Shown one piece after another: positions 43,464-52,938 of a DNA stretch of 64,000 nucleotides. The DNA is from Kiritimatiellia bacterium (GTDB lineage: Bacteria; Verrucomicrobiota; Kiritimatiellia; RFP12; UBA1067): assembly GCA_017450695.1 (NCBI GenBank), contig JAFSTA010000115.1, forward strand, positions 1 through 64,000. Direction: 5' to 3'. Both the position numbers and the translations under genes were made by a program. Below the pieces are notes generated by a model that ran no database searches, was not told where the DNA came from, and saw only the letters and a program-made list of their open reading frames with translations. How positions within the stretch are numbered: position 1 is the stretch's first letter; each line of letters opens with the position of its first letter.

Positions 43464-46400
43464 TTACCGAATGGAGAGGATGGTGCCGTTCGCCACCAGA
43501 CGGGCCCAGATTTCATTCCCTTCGCGCTTCACGGAGACCGTGTAGCCGGCGAGGCCGGCGCCCGTGCCGCGCAGGACACCGCCGATGGAGATCGAGCCGT
43601 CGATCTCCGCGACCTTCGCCGCGAAGTGCTTGTCCAGCGGGTTCGACGCATCCCGTCCGAAGTCCACCGTCAAAGTCCCCTCCGTGGCGAAATTGCCGGT
43701 CACTTTCAGCCAGTCGCTTGTCGCGCCCGAGTCGTTCGCCGTGCAGATGAGCGACGTATTGGCCTCCATCGTCAGGTTCTCGACGGTGACCTTCGCGCCC
43801 GCCGCGTGCGTATCGGAGGCGCCGGGGGCGACGCTCTGCGTCACGCGGAAGGTGCCGTTGGAGCAGTAGCCCGTTCCCTTGATGCGCGAGAGCGTCTGGG
43901 AGAGGTTGTTGCCGTCCACGACAGTACCCGTAGCCGTCTCGACGCCGGGGGCGATGGCCCCGGCGACTTGCGCCAGCACCTCGCCCTTCTCGATCTTCAC
44001 CAGACCGGTGAACGAGTTGGCCGTCGTCAGGATCAGCTTGCCGTCGCCGGTCTTCTTCAAGCCACCGTCCTCGCCCGCGAGTTCGGCGTCGTGCGTGAAG
44101 GGCACGGACCACGTCAGCGTATCGGCGGCGGAAAGCATCGAGAGATCGAGGCAGGCGCCGTTTGTCGAGACGATATTGACAAGGTGCGTGTCGGTGATCG
44201 ACAGGTTGTTGGTGCCTGGGCGGAAGGTGCCGCCGTTCCAGAAGATTTCTGCAGTCGAATACGTCCCATTCCAATCCAGTGTCTCGATTCCGGTGGTCTG
44301 CAAGACACCGCCGTGCAGATTCATGCGGGAACGCGCTCCGTACCGGCCCATGCGAACCTTCCGGTTGTTGACGGTCGAGCTGTCCGTCACGAGAAGACCT
44401 GCGTACTGGTTGAAAATCGCACGCGCGGAAGGGGCGCCGCCACCGGCGTACCCGAAGTCCATGCATTCACCCGACACATGGATCTCGCCGCCGTATTGGT
44501 TGATGACAACTTCCAGCGTATCGGCGTGATTCCCGTTGCCGTGATTGCCCAATGCGAAACGGCCTTTGGAACGGAAGATTGCGCCGTCATGTACGTTCAA
44601 CGTGGCGACGAGATTCATCTTGCCGTCGCCGTCCCATCCGAGAATGAACTGCGTCGCCGTGACATCGCCGCTGCGGATCGTGACCGTCGGGCGGAGTGGT
44701 TCGGCGAACAACTCGTAGGAGGCGTGACTGCGTCCCAAAACGAGGTAACTGTCGAAGACCGTCGTACCACCGAGGATTTCCAGTTCTCCGGTCATGCCGG
44801 TGCCGTCTTCGTTCTTGAAGTTGTAGCCACCGACCCAGAACTCGCCGCCTTTGATGTTGACGGTCTGGCCCTCATGTCCCCAGACAACCTTCCCGTTCAG
44901 AATCAAGCCCGGGGGATAGCCTTTGCTCGGCGCGTCACCGTTCGCAGCGAACGTCGGCACCGTGCCTTGATCTTTACCGCTGTTGGTCAGCCTGATCGTG
45001 CCGGACCCGGTGAGGTAGAGCGTCCCCTTGCCAGTCTTGATGAAGGCTCCGTTGTTGGAGAAGGCCTTGTCGATGTAAATCTCGGTATTCTCCTCGGCCC
45101 GCACCACGAGCGACTGCCCGGAGGCGATTGTCGGCGTGAGCGGGGCGCGGAACACGCCGTTTTCGGTGAAACGGAGCGTCGCCGCGCCGAGCGAAAGCGG
45201 TGTCTCGCCGAAGAGCGCAGGATCGCCCTGAATCGTGCCGGAGTTGACCGACAGTCCGGCGGCATTGACGGCGCCTCCCAGCGTTACCGTACCACTTCCG
45301 GTGGAGGCGGGATTAACATTGATCGTCTTGTCGGAGGAGAGCGTGGGCAGGGTGAGCGAACCGCCCGCCACCGTGGAGATTATCGGCGGCAGGTAGGGGC
45401 CGTTGGGTTCCATCGTGAGCGAACCGCCGGAGAGCGTCGTGTCCGCCGTGGCGTTGTAGGTAATCGTGCCCAGCGTGTGCGCACCGCCCAATGTGATCGT
45501 CCCGTCGGTTGTCAGCGTATTCGGGAAGATGACCTCGTCGCCCGCGACATCCAGCGGCAGGCTGGACCAGTTGTCCGCCGTGCTCCAGGTGCCGCCGCCG
45601 TTCGTCTGCCAGGTGTGGACACGGGAAGTGTCGAGGGCGAACGTGACACTCAACTCGTCGGTATTCGCGTCCAGCGCGGTCACTCGGAAAGTTGCCGTGT
45701 AGAGCGGGAAGCGCGAGTCCATCGCGTACTTCGAGGTGTCGAAGCAGCCCTTGGGTCCGCTCATCAGCTTGTACGTGCCGACTACGGGATAGAGGTTCGT
45801 CCCGCTCTGGTATGTGTTGAACTCCAGTGTGCCGTTGACCGTGATCGAATCGCGGATGGCGGTGTAGTTGACGCCGTCGTAACCGTGGATGATCCAGCGC
45901 GTGACATCGGACGCGCTTTCGCCGAGGGTGATGTTCGCGATATGGTTGGTGGTGCCCCTGCTGCCGACGCGGAGCGTCGCGCCGTTCTGCAGACGGATCG
46001 GCATCGTTTCCATCGTGGCATCAGAGATGCCTAGTGTGGATCCCGCTTCCGCGATCAGCGCCCCCTTGAAAGTAAAGGTCTCTCCGTCGGATCCGCGGAA
46101 GAAGACCGCGCGAGCCGTATCGCTCCGCACGAGGAAGCCGCCGTCATCCGCGCCGTTCAGCGCGGGATCCGAAATGATCGAGGAGCGGACGTTGAACGAG
46201 CCGCCTTTCAGCGTCGTCGCGTCGAAGACGCTCTGGTTCGCGCCGAGGCGGATCTGCGTGAAGCCCTGGAATGTCGGCTCGTCGCCGGTGAGCTGGATCG
46301 TGCCGCCGTCCAAATTCAGGTAGCCGGTCCCATTGCCCTTCGTAATCGCGTCGCAACGGATGGTCGCGCCATCCGAGAGGTTGATGGTCGAGACGCTGTT

Positions 46401-49400
46401 GTCGTATCCCAGCACGATGTTGCCTTTTGCCAGCTCGAAGAGTGTACCGGCGCCGCTGATGTTCAGTTCGGTTTGGACGCCGCCCTGTCCCATGCGGAAA
46501 TGGTAGTTGTTCGTGTTGCGGTGGAGGAAGTGCGCTCCGTTCATCACGTTGACCGTCGCTTTGGAGCCGCCGCCCTTGTGGTTACCCATGCGGAACTCGT
46601 CGTTCACCTCGAAGACGCCGCCCAGAACGTTCAGCGTCGCGTAGGTCTTGGCAGTCGATCCGGAGAAGTTGTCGTAGCACATGATCACCTTCTCCGGGTT
46701 GACATAGCCGCCGCGGATCGTCACCACGGGACGCGCAATGCCGTCCCCTCCGATCGTTTCAGGGAGTCCGTTATTGCGCCCGATTACGATATGCGAAGGG
46801 AAGTACGTCTCGCCGCCGGTGATCTCCAGCTCGCCGGTTGTCTCCTCGCCCGCGTTGGTGGTGGTGAACGAACCAACCCAGATTTCATCATACGGAATCC
46901 GGACAACCTGTCCGGGAACACCCCAGCTGACCTTGCCGTCGGCGATCAGGACGGCGCAGTGCCACCGCGTCGGCTCGCCGTTTTCGTCAATCATGTTCTT
47001 GGACTTGGCGCCATCGTCCAGCCACCAGGCGCCGGACGCATTCCCGAGGATATTCGTGCCGGGGCCGGCGAGCGTGAGCGTACCGGGACCGGTCTTCAGG
47101 AAGTCGCCCGTGATTTGCGTGACCGGCGCCGTCAGCGTCAGGTCGTGGTCCAGCCGCAGGTTCACGGGGTAGTTGTCGCCCGTGTCGAGGTAAAGCGGAC
47201 GGTCGATCGTCGCATCCGGTCCGGTGTAATGGAAGGTGCCGCGCCCGAGCGTCCAGCCCTGTCCGGCACCGATGGAGGACGCCGCACCCGCGTTGGCGAG
47301 AGATGACGCGAGGACCGTGCCGCTGCCCTGGCGGAAGGGACCGGAGAAGGTGTTCGCGCCGGAGAGCGCGACCGTGCCGCTTCCGCTGGCATTGGGGTTC
47401 GCGAATACGCCGCCCGCGCCCGCGATCACGCCGGAGAACGCAAGCGTCGTGCTGGAGGCCGTGTTGAAGGCGGTCAGGCTGGAAAGCGTCAGCGGTATCG
47501 TTACCGTGTGCGCCCCGGCGAGCGTGGACCAGAACGGCATATACGCGCCGGAAAGCGTCAGCGGCCCCGTGCCCGCGAAGGTGTACGGTTCGGCGGAGTC
47601 AACCGTCACGCCGCCGACGGTGAAGGCGGAGTTGAGCGTGACCGTCGCGCCACCGGCCTGCGCCGCCGTCGTGAAGGAGGCGAGGGTGGAGCTGCCGCTG
47701 GAGGGAACGGCGTTGCCGTCCCAGTTGTCGCCGGTCTGCCAGTCACCGCCCGCCGCGTTCGCCCACGTCGCCGTGGCAGGGGCCGAGGCGGCGGCGACGG
47801 TGACCTTCAACGTCTTGACATCGCCGGAGGTCTCGATCGCGTAGGTGTAGCTCGCGGTGTCGGAGGCGGAATATGGCTGTACCTGCGTGACTGTGAACGG
47901 CACGGAAGCCGGGAACTTCAACAGCTCGTAGGTGCCGGGTGTGGTGACCGGATCGGTTGTTCCCTTGTCCACGAAATAGACGGAAAGACGTTCGGGAGGG
48001 TTCCAGTCGTTCAGTGTGATGGTGCTGACCGTGCCGTTTTCCAGTGTGAAGCCGAATACCGCAGCGCCCCCGTTCGTCAGGCTGGGGAAGGTGGCGGCGG
48101 CAGTACTGCGCAGGACGCCCAAACCGAGTGCATGGACCGGACCGGTCGGGACAACGCCGTCGAAGATGATGGACGTGTTGTCGGAACAGGTGATCGGTCC
48201 TGAAAAGGAGAGCGCGCCCTTGAAAGCGACAGACTTGCCGCCGGAGACGGTGACGCCTCCGTCGTTCGCGACGCCGGGGAGCGGCTGGATCACGCCGTTC
48301 CAGGTGGAGTCGCCGCGCGCGTCGATCGTCAGCCCCTTCTCGCCGAGATATGTGACGATCCTCTCGTTGACCGTGCCGCTAGGCTTGATGACGCCGCCGT
48401 CCGCCTCGATGCGCGCATCGCCCGCATACGCGCAATTGAAGTTGTTCGCCCGCAGGATACCGTTGTCGAAGAGCTTGATCACGCAGGTGTTGCCGGCGCC
48501 GGACTGTATGAAGGTGTTGAAGTTCTTGTCGCACTGGAACGTGCCGTTCGAACTGACGTTGATGTAGATCTTGCCGCCGCCCGCGTTCTGCCCCCCGCTG
48601 TAGTCGCCAGTGGAGCGCAGGATGCCGCCGCTGACGTTCACCGTGACGTATCCCTGCGACGGGTGGTCGCAGAGACGTAGGTACCCGGTGCGCAGTTCTC
48701 CGCCAAAGACATTCAGCACCGGTTTCGCCGTCACGTTCTTATTTCCGATGGTATAGCCCATTGAGATATTGTTCGCCCAGGTGTAGCCGCCGTAGATGGA
48801 GACGGTGGAGGAGAGTCCCTCCGACGCGGTGGTGGTGTTGCCGTTCGCGCGCCCGATCGCCAAAAAGTTGCCTAAGTTGTTGTACCCGCCGTAGATGTCC
48901 AGATAGGCGGCCGTTTCCGCGCCGGACGCCGTGGTGCTGTTCTTGCCCACGACGAACTCATTGTCGCCGAAATAGTTGGTCACCGTGTTCGGCGTGTCGA
49001 TCACGACGCGGCCGTTCAGGATGATAAAACCGGCGATGCCGAGCGACGCGCCGTCACCGTTGGCGCCGATGTTCGGCACTTCGTTGATGCTGCCCAGGGT
49101 GCCGCCGTAGAAGGAGTTCCGGCATCCCGGTATCGAAGCGGGCGTGGCGATGGTCATCGTGCCGGGACCGGTCTTGATGAGACAGCCGTTCACCGCCGTG
49201 AAGCGTCCGGAGAACGTGAGGTCGTGGTCGAGGTTCAGCACGGCGCCGTGTTTCGCCGCGCCCGACGGCATCTGGATCAGCACGGAACGGTCGGTGACCG
49301 CGTCCGGCCCCGTGTAGTGCAGCGTGCCGTTTCCGAACACGAGTGTGTACGGGACATACGACGACTCGCCGATCGCGCATATCGACCCCCAGTTCCCGAT

Positions 49401-49712
49401 GGAATCCACGGCCAGCGTACCGCTCTTGATGTAGGTGCCTCCGAGGTAATTGTTCTGCGGGCTGGCGAGCGTCACGATGCCGCCGCCCGTCGCGCCGTCG
49501 TTGATCTGCACGTTGCGCGCCCCGCCGAGCGTCTCCGTCACGTTCGTCGCCACGCCATTCCCCGGTGCGATCACCAACGTCTCCGAAAGAAAGCCGGTCA
49601 CATCATCCGCGAGTGCGCACCATGCGGCACATGCGAGGAGGGCAGATGCCCCCCCCTGTACCACGCGAAGAGTCCGACTGAAACCATTTACACATTGCGA
49701 CATCCTGCTCAT
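43464..49712 (-). CDS. Giant beta-strand-repeat exoprotein
   Basis: 2082 residues from ATG 49712 (AGGAG upstream). After a basic N-terminus, a hydrophobic signal segment ends near 35 (SALLACAAWCALADD). The rest is one long array of passenger-associated beta-strand repeats with motifs such as LIKTGPGTMTIA, FLKTGPGTLTLAG, FIKTGKGTLYLTG and KTGDGKLILTT. Linkers of the type TWANAAGGDWQTGDNWDG and TWQTNGGGTWSTADNW divide the array into about three large modules. No C-terminal beta-barrel, LPXTG or PEP-CTERM is seen, so the secretion route is unclear. A cell-surface adhesin or structural protein is likely. Confidence 0.88.
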   Translation of the reverse strand: MSRMSQCVNGFSRTLRVVQGGASALLACAAWCALADDVTGFLSETLVIAPGNGVATNVTETLGGARNVQINDGATGGGIVTLASPQNNYLGGTYIKSGTLAVDSIGNWGSICAIGESSYVPYTLVFGNGTLHYTGPDAVTDRSVLIQMPSGAAKHGAVLNLDHDLTFSGRFTAVNGCLIKTGPGTMTIATPASIPGCRNSFYGGTLGSINEVPNIGANGDGASLGIAGFIILNGRVVIDTPNTVTNYFGDNEFVVGKNSTTASGAETAAYLDIYGGYNNLGNFLAIGRANGNTTTASEGLSSTVSIYGGYTWANNISMGYTIGNKNVTAKPVLNVFGGELRTGYLRLCDHPSQGYVTVNVSGGILRSTGDYSGGQNAGGGKIYINVSSNGTFQCDKNFNTFIQSGAGNTCVIKLFDNGILRANNFNCAYAGDARIEADGGVIKPSGTVNERIVTYLGEKGLTIDARGDSTWNGVIQPLPGVANDGGVTVSGGKSVAFKGALSFSGPITCSDNTSIIFDGVVPTGPVHALGLGVLRSTAAATFPSLTNGGAAVFGFTLENGTVSTITLNDWNPPERLSVYFVDKGTTDPVTTPGTYELLKFPASVPFTVTQVQPYSASDTASYTYAIETSGDVKTLKVTVAAASAPATATWANAAGGDWQTGDNWDGNAVPSSGSSTLASFTTAAQAGGATVTLNSAFTVGGVTVDSAEPYTFAGTGPLTLSGAYMPFWSTLAGAHTVTIPLTLSSLTAFNTASSTTLAFSGVIAGAGGVFANPNASGSGTVALSGANTFSGPFRQGSGTVLASSLANAGAASSIGAGQGWTLGRGTFHYTGPDATIDRPLYLDTGDNYPVNLRLDHDLTLTAPVTQITGDFLKTGPGTLTLAGPGTNILGNASGAWWLDDGAKSKNMIDENGEPTRWHCAVLIADGKVSWGVPGQVVRIPYDEIWVGSFTTTNAGEETTGELEITGGETYFPSHIVIGRNNGLPETIGGDGIARPVVTIRGGYVNPEKVIMCYDNFSGSTAKTYATLNVLGGVFEVNDEFRMGNHKGGGSKATVNVMNGAHFLHRNTNNYHFRMGQGGVQTELNISGAGTLFELAKGNIVLGYDNSVSTINLSDGATIRCDAITKGNGTGYLNLDGGTIQLTGDEPTFQGFTQIRLGANQSVFDATTLKGGSFNVRSSIISDPALNGADDGGFLVRSDTARAVFFRGSDGETFTFKGALIAEAGSTLGISDATMETMPIRLQNGATLRVGSRGTTNHIANITLGESASDVTRWIIHGYDGVNYTAIRDSITVNGTLEFNTYQSGTNLYPVVGTYKLMSGPKGCFDTSKYAMDSRFPLYTATFRVTALDANTDELSVTFALDTSRVHTWQTNGGGTWSTADNWSSLPLDVAGDEVIFPNTLTTDGTITLGGAHTLGTITYNATADTTLSGGSLTMEPNGPYLPPIISTVAGGSLTLPTLSSDKTINVNPASTGSGTVTLGGAVNAAGLSVNSGTIQGDPALFGETPLSLGAATLRFTENGVFRAPLTPTIASGQSLVVRAEENTEIYIDKAFSNNGAFIKTGKGTLYLTGSGTIRLTNSGKDQGTVPTFAANGDAPSKGYPPGLILNGKVVWGHEGQTVNIKGGEFWVGGYNFKNEDGTGMTGELEILGGTTVFDSYLVLGRSHASYELFAEPLRPTVTIRSGDVTATQFILGWDGDGKMNLVATLNVHDGAIFRSKGRFALGNHGNGNHADTLEVVINQYGGEIHVSGECMDFGYAGGGAPSARAIFNQYAGLLVTDSSTVNNRKVRMGRYGARSRMNLHGGVLQTTGIETLDWNGTYSTAEIFWNGGTFRPGTNNLSITDTHLVNIVSTNGACLDLSMLSAADTLTWSVPFTHDAELAGEDGGLKKTGDGKLILTTANSFTGLVKIEKGEVLAQVAGAIAPGVETATGTVVDGNNLSQTLSRIKGTGYCSNGTFRVTQSVAPGASDTHAAGAKVTVENLTMEANTSLICTANDSGATSDWLKVTGNFATEGTLTVDFGRDASNPLDKHFAAKVAEIDGSISIGGVLRGTGAGLAGYTVSVKREGNEIWARLVANGTILSIR

Positions 49713-50068
49713 ATCCAACTCCTTTTTCTACAATTGCGCCAGTGCAATGCTGGCAACTCCATTCATCAGTCGCAATAAGATAGCAAACCCCACAACACAC
49801 TGCAAGCTGAAAAATCAGGCAGCGTGGGGCGGGGCGCATCTCCGTAATTCAACAAGAGCCTGTGGCGCTCAAACACGGATATTTTCGTGTCCTGGTCTCA
49901 CGCAAAGTCCACGAAGTTGCCGAATTATTCCCTACCTTTGCGAACGTGGCGGACTTTGCGTGAGGTTGAATCTTCGCGTTTCGGTATCGCAGGCATCTAC
50001 ATGGATCACGGTGAAAAACGCAGATGCGCCCGCAGCCCCTTCGTACTGACCGATTACATGCGAGTGAA
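49713..50068. other. Exoprotein upstream region with dispersed element copy 1
   Basis: It contains an approximately 160-bp element (49871-50031) that recurs at 55075-55240. A perfect 14-bp inverted repeat CTCACGCAAAGTCC/GGACTTTGCGTGAG (49897-49964) lies inside. No gene is recognised. The exoprotein promoter is not obvious. Confidence 0.7.
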
Positions 50069-50334
50069 GCCCTTGCAGGGCTAAATGCACTTCGTGCTAA
50101 GTGTCCCTGCGGGACTAAATGCCCTTGCAGGGCTAAATGCACTTCGTGCTAAGTGTCGCTTCGCTCCTAAATGCCGCTGCGCGGCTAAGTCAACTTAGGT
50201 GGCGCCCGCCACCACTTAGGGCGCAGCCCACTTAGGACGAAGTCCACTTACCAAACTTAGGGGCGCAGCCCACTTAGGACGAAGTCCACTTACCAAACTT
50301 AGGGCGTAGCCCCTTTTAGGCGGCCTGAGCCGCC
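50069..50334. repeat. Composite mini-hairpin array B
   Basis: The longest array. Unit order: GCCCT-TGC-AGGGC, GCAC-TTC-GTGC, GTCCC-TGC-GGGAC, GCCCT-TGC-AGGGC, GCAC-TTC-GTGC, a degenerate GTCGC unit, GCCGC-TGC-GCGGC, pivot CTAAGTCAACTTAG, GTGGC-GCCC-GCCAC, GGGC-GCA-GCCC, GGAC-GAA-GTCC, GGGGC-GCA-GCCC, GGAC-GAA-GTCC, GGGC-GTA-GCCC, then GGCGGC-CTGA-GCCGCC. Loops change from TNC to GNA at the pivot. Spacers are TAAAT/TAAGT on the left and ACTTA on the right. Confidence 0.9.
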
Positions 50335-50543
50335 CTACGTGAGGCAAACTTATCCTCGTGGACATTCCCGTACACGGCGCGGATGGAGGTAATCTGGACT
50401 CATTTTTTGTGCCAAAGAATCGCAAAATGGCTCATATTTTGTGAAGTATGTTCGAAAAATGGCTCATTTTTTCGTTATTGAAGGTTGTACGAACAGCGAA
50501 ATGATGATAGAATCTGCGGCGAAACCTATGGAAAGGGGAATCT
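50335..50543. other. Upstream region of the DUF4143 ATPase
   Basis: No gene is seen. AAAATGGCTCAT occurs twice (50423-50434 and 50457-50468), giving a short direct repeat in front of the ATPase gene. A promoter is not clear. Confidence 0.5.
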
Positions 50544-51965
50544 ATGGACATTCCGTATATACCACGCAAATTTGACCGCTACCTTGCAGAGTGGAAAGCG
50601 GACGAAAACCGTAATCCTCTTCTTGTCAAGGGGGCGAGACAGGTCGGCAAAACAGAATCCATTCGGCATTTTGCACGGCAGAGCTATGAGAACGTCATTG
50701 AAATCAACTTCGTTGATACACCTGAATTCAAGTCAATCATCCGAGACGGATACAAACCGGATTCAATCATCGGCCAAATGTCGCTGATCGATCCATCCTT
50801 GAGATTCATCCCTGGTCGAACATTGCTATTCTTCGATGAGATTCAGGAATTCCCCGACATCGCGACATCGTTCAAGTTCTTCAAGCAAGATGGTCGCTAC
50901 GATGTCATCGCCAGCGGCTCCCTGTTGGGAATACACTACAAGCGCATCAGTAGCGTTTCCGTCGGATACAAAACCGACCATACGCTTCGGTCGCTGGATT
51001 TCGAGGAGTTCATGCGTGCAAGGGGTTACGGGGATTCATTTTTCGAGGATGTCTTTTCGCACATGCGCGACATACAGCCTTTCAACGAACTTGAACATTC
51101 CGTGCTGTCGCGGAGGTTTCTTGACTTCTGCGTCCTCGGCGGGATGCCGCGCATCGTCGGGGAGTTCCTGCGCAGGGGGACTTTCGAAAAGTCGCTTGAA
51201 CTGCAGCGCGAGATATTGGACGGTTACAGGGACGATGTCCGCAAGTATGTGGAAGGCATGGATCAGACGCGCATCCTCAACGTGTTCGACCACATCGCAC
51301 CGCAACTGGCGCAGGAGAACAAGAAGTTCCAGATTTCCAAAGTCGCCAGCGGTGCACGGATGAAAGACTATCGCGGATGCATTGAATGGCTGCGCGACGC
51401 GGGGGTGGTCAACGTTTGCCATGCGATGTCGTTCCCGGAACTTCCGATCAAGGGGCGATATGACGAGTCTCGTTTCAAGCTATACATGGCCGACACGGGG
51501 CTGCTTGTCGCGCAGCTTGAGGACGAGGCGCAAAAAGACCTTCGGGCTAACGGTAACCTTGGCGTGTACGGTGGAGGTCTCTACGAGAACATCGTCGGAG
51601 AGGCCCTTGCCAAGCTTGGATGCGAACTTGTTTACTACAAGCGGGAGGATTCCACGTTGGAAATGGATTTCTTCGTCAGGAGCCGTGACGATCTTGTACC
51701 GGTGGAAGTCAAGGCGAAGGGGGGACGCTCGCAAAGCCTACGTACACTGGTGAAAAGCGACCATTACGGGAACATCCGCTGGGGAATGAAACTTCATGGC
51801 GGGAACATCGGGTGGAGCAACCGCGTCTTGTCGATGCCCTATTATGTGACGTTTCTGTTGAAGCGATTTTTGTCCGAATGCGATCCGCTTGGACGTGCGC
51901 CTGCACGACCGCAGAGTTTCATGACGGCTGCATTGCGCGATCCCTGGCTTGGAGATGGCTTATGA
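50544..51965 (+). CDS. AAA ATPase with DUF4143 and PD-(D/E)XK-like end
   Basis: 473 residues. The AAA_14 domain has Walker A KGARQVGKTESI (29-40) and Walker B TLLFFDEIQEF (93-103). The C-terminal DUF4143 region has YMADTGLLVAQL and then a nuclease-like EMDFFVRS...VPVEVKAKGG. AAGGGGAA precedes ATG 50544. Such proteins are widespread, multi-copy and of unknown role, often linked to mobile regions. It sits alone between two hairpin arrays and shows GC lower than its neighbours, which fits acquisition. Confidence 0.88.
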   Translation: MDIPYIPRKFDRYLAEWKADENRNPLLVKGARQVGKTESIRHFARQSYENVIEINFVDTPEFKSIIRDGYKPDSIIGQMSLIDPSLRFIPGRTLLFFDEIQEFPDIATSFKFFKQDGRYDVIASGSLLGIHYKRISSVSVGYKTDHTLRSLDFEEFMRARGYGDSFFEDVFSHMRDIQPFNELEHSVLSRRFLDFCVLGGMPRIVGEFLRRGTFEKSLELQREILDGYRDDVRKYVEGMDQTRILNVFDHIAPQLAQENKKFQISKVASGARMKDYRGCIEWLRDAGVVNVCHAMSFPELPIKGRYDESRFKLYMADTGLLVAQLEDEAQKDLRANGNLGVYGGGLYENIVGEALAKLGCELVYYKREDSTLEMDFFVRSRDDLVPVEVKAKGGRSQSLRTLVKSDHYGNIRWGMKLHGGNIGWSNRVLSMPYYVTFLLKRFLSECDPLGRAPARPQSFMTAALRDPWLGDGL

Positions 51966-52046
51966 TAAGGAACCATCAGGTTCTTCTCGCCCTACAATTC
52001 CTCTGTTGCACCATTTGAAAACCACGGAACACACGGAATTCAAGGA

Positions 52047-52551
52047 ATGGGGAGCGTGATTGTTTATCGTGTTAAGACAACGTTAAAGAGGTATCACCAG
52101 TCAGATATGCCAACGAAAACATATGCTTATCATGTGAGTGAAATCGAGGTGCTAACTGGCAATTTAGTTGGGTCTGAAACAGATCCCAACCCCAAAGCTA
52201 GCACCTCGGTTTCGGGGGATATTCTGCTAAACGGAGTGGAGAATGGCAAGGGGGTAAAGATATTGGGTGATTTTTCAAGGGTTGTTGATGAGAACGGCGA
52301 ACCGAAGGTGGTGTATCACGGGACACCTAACAAGTTTAGTACATTCGATTATAGCAAAATAGGTTCTACGACAGACTACGGGATATTGGAAGTGGATTTT
52401 ATTTTACAAACAATCGTGCTACTGCCGAAAGCTATGCAAGAACAGGAAGTGACGAAAACGAAAGTAATGGCATCGTATTAGAGACATTCCGTAATCCGCT
52501 TTGCTCGAATGATTTTAGAACTAAAGAGGAACCTGCGAAAGCAATTGATTA
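52047..52551 (+). pseudogene. Frameshifted phage-type ADP-ribosyltransferase fragment
   Basis: The first frame reads to about residue 110 with SRVVDENGEPKVVYHGTPNK and FDYSKIGSTTDYG, the entry motif of ART-PolyVal-like domains. After position 52380 the match moves to another frame: DIGSGFYFTNNRATAESYAR and a stop at 52551. Adding one base near 52380 joins them. The upstream part (EVLTGNL..., ASTSVSGDILLNGV) resembles phage head-protein C-termini. The segment is AT-rich, unlike its surroundings. It is probably a broken mobile-element toxin or morphogenesis remnant. Confidence 0.8.
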
Positions 52552-52752
52552 GGTATGAGCCAGTGGCGTTTCACCGTGGGCTTCCAGTTCGTACCCGCTC
52601 ATACTACAGTGCGGTAAGTGCGTCCCGTTCTCTACGTATGACAGAAGCCTCGCCAGCGGCGATTTAACCATCTCACCTTTTCACTTACTTCTGGCGGCTG
52701 AATCGCTTGGATCCCGTACGTTGCTTGGATCCCTTCTGCTCCACACACCCCC
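52552..52752. other. Gene-free interval with dispersed repeat R3
   Basis: 52660-52745 resembles 60308-60380 (TTAACC...TTTCACTTACT, GGCTGAAT, GCTTGGATCCC). Both copies directly precede a mini-hairpin array. No gene is seen. Confidence 0.6.
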
Positions 52753-52938
52753 CAGTGTCGCTTCTCCGAAGAACGTAGCCCTTGCAGGGCAGCGGTGCGA
52801 AGCCAAGTGCACTTCGTGCTACGTGTCCCTGCGGGACTAAATGCCGCTGCGCGGGTTAAGTCACTTAGGTGGCGCCAGCCCACTTAGGACGAAGTCCACT
52901 TACCAAACTTAGGGGCGCAGCCCACTTCGGACGAAGTC
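52753..52938. repeat. Composite mini-hairpin array C
   Basis: Units in order: TGTCGCTT half-unit, GCCCT-TGC-AGGGC, GCAC-TTC-GTGC, GTCCC-TGC-GGGAC, GCCGC-TGC-GCGG, pivot TAAGTCACTTAG, GTGGC-GCCA-GCC, GGAC-GAA-GTCC, GGGGC-GCA-GCCC and GGAC-GAA-GTC. The last unit supplies the stop codon of the minus-strand gene at 52937. Confidence 0.85.

Noticed and set aside
43410..46034. An 874-codon plus-strand open frame opposite the giant exoprotein
   Set aside because: It is antisense to a well-supported repeat protein, has no recognisable domain or start signal, and high GC makes long antisense frames common.
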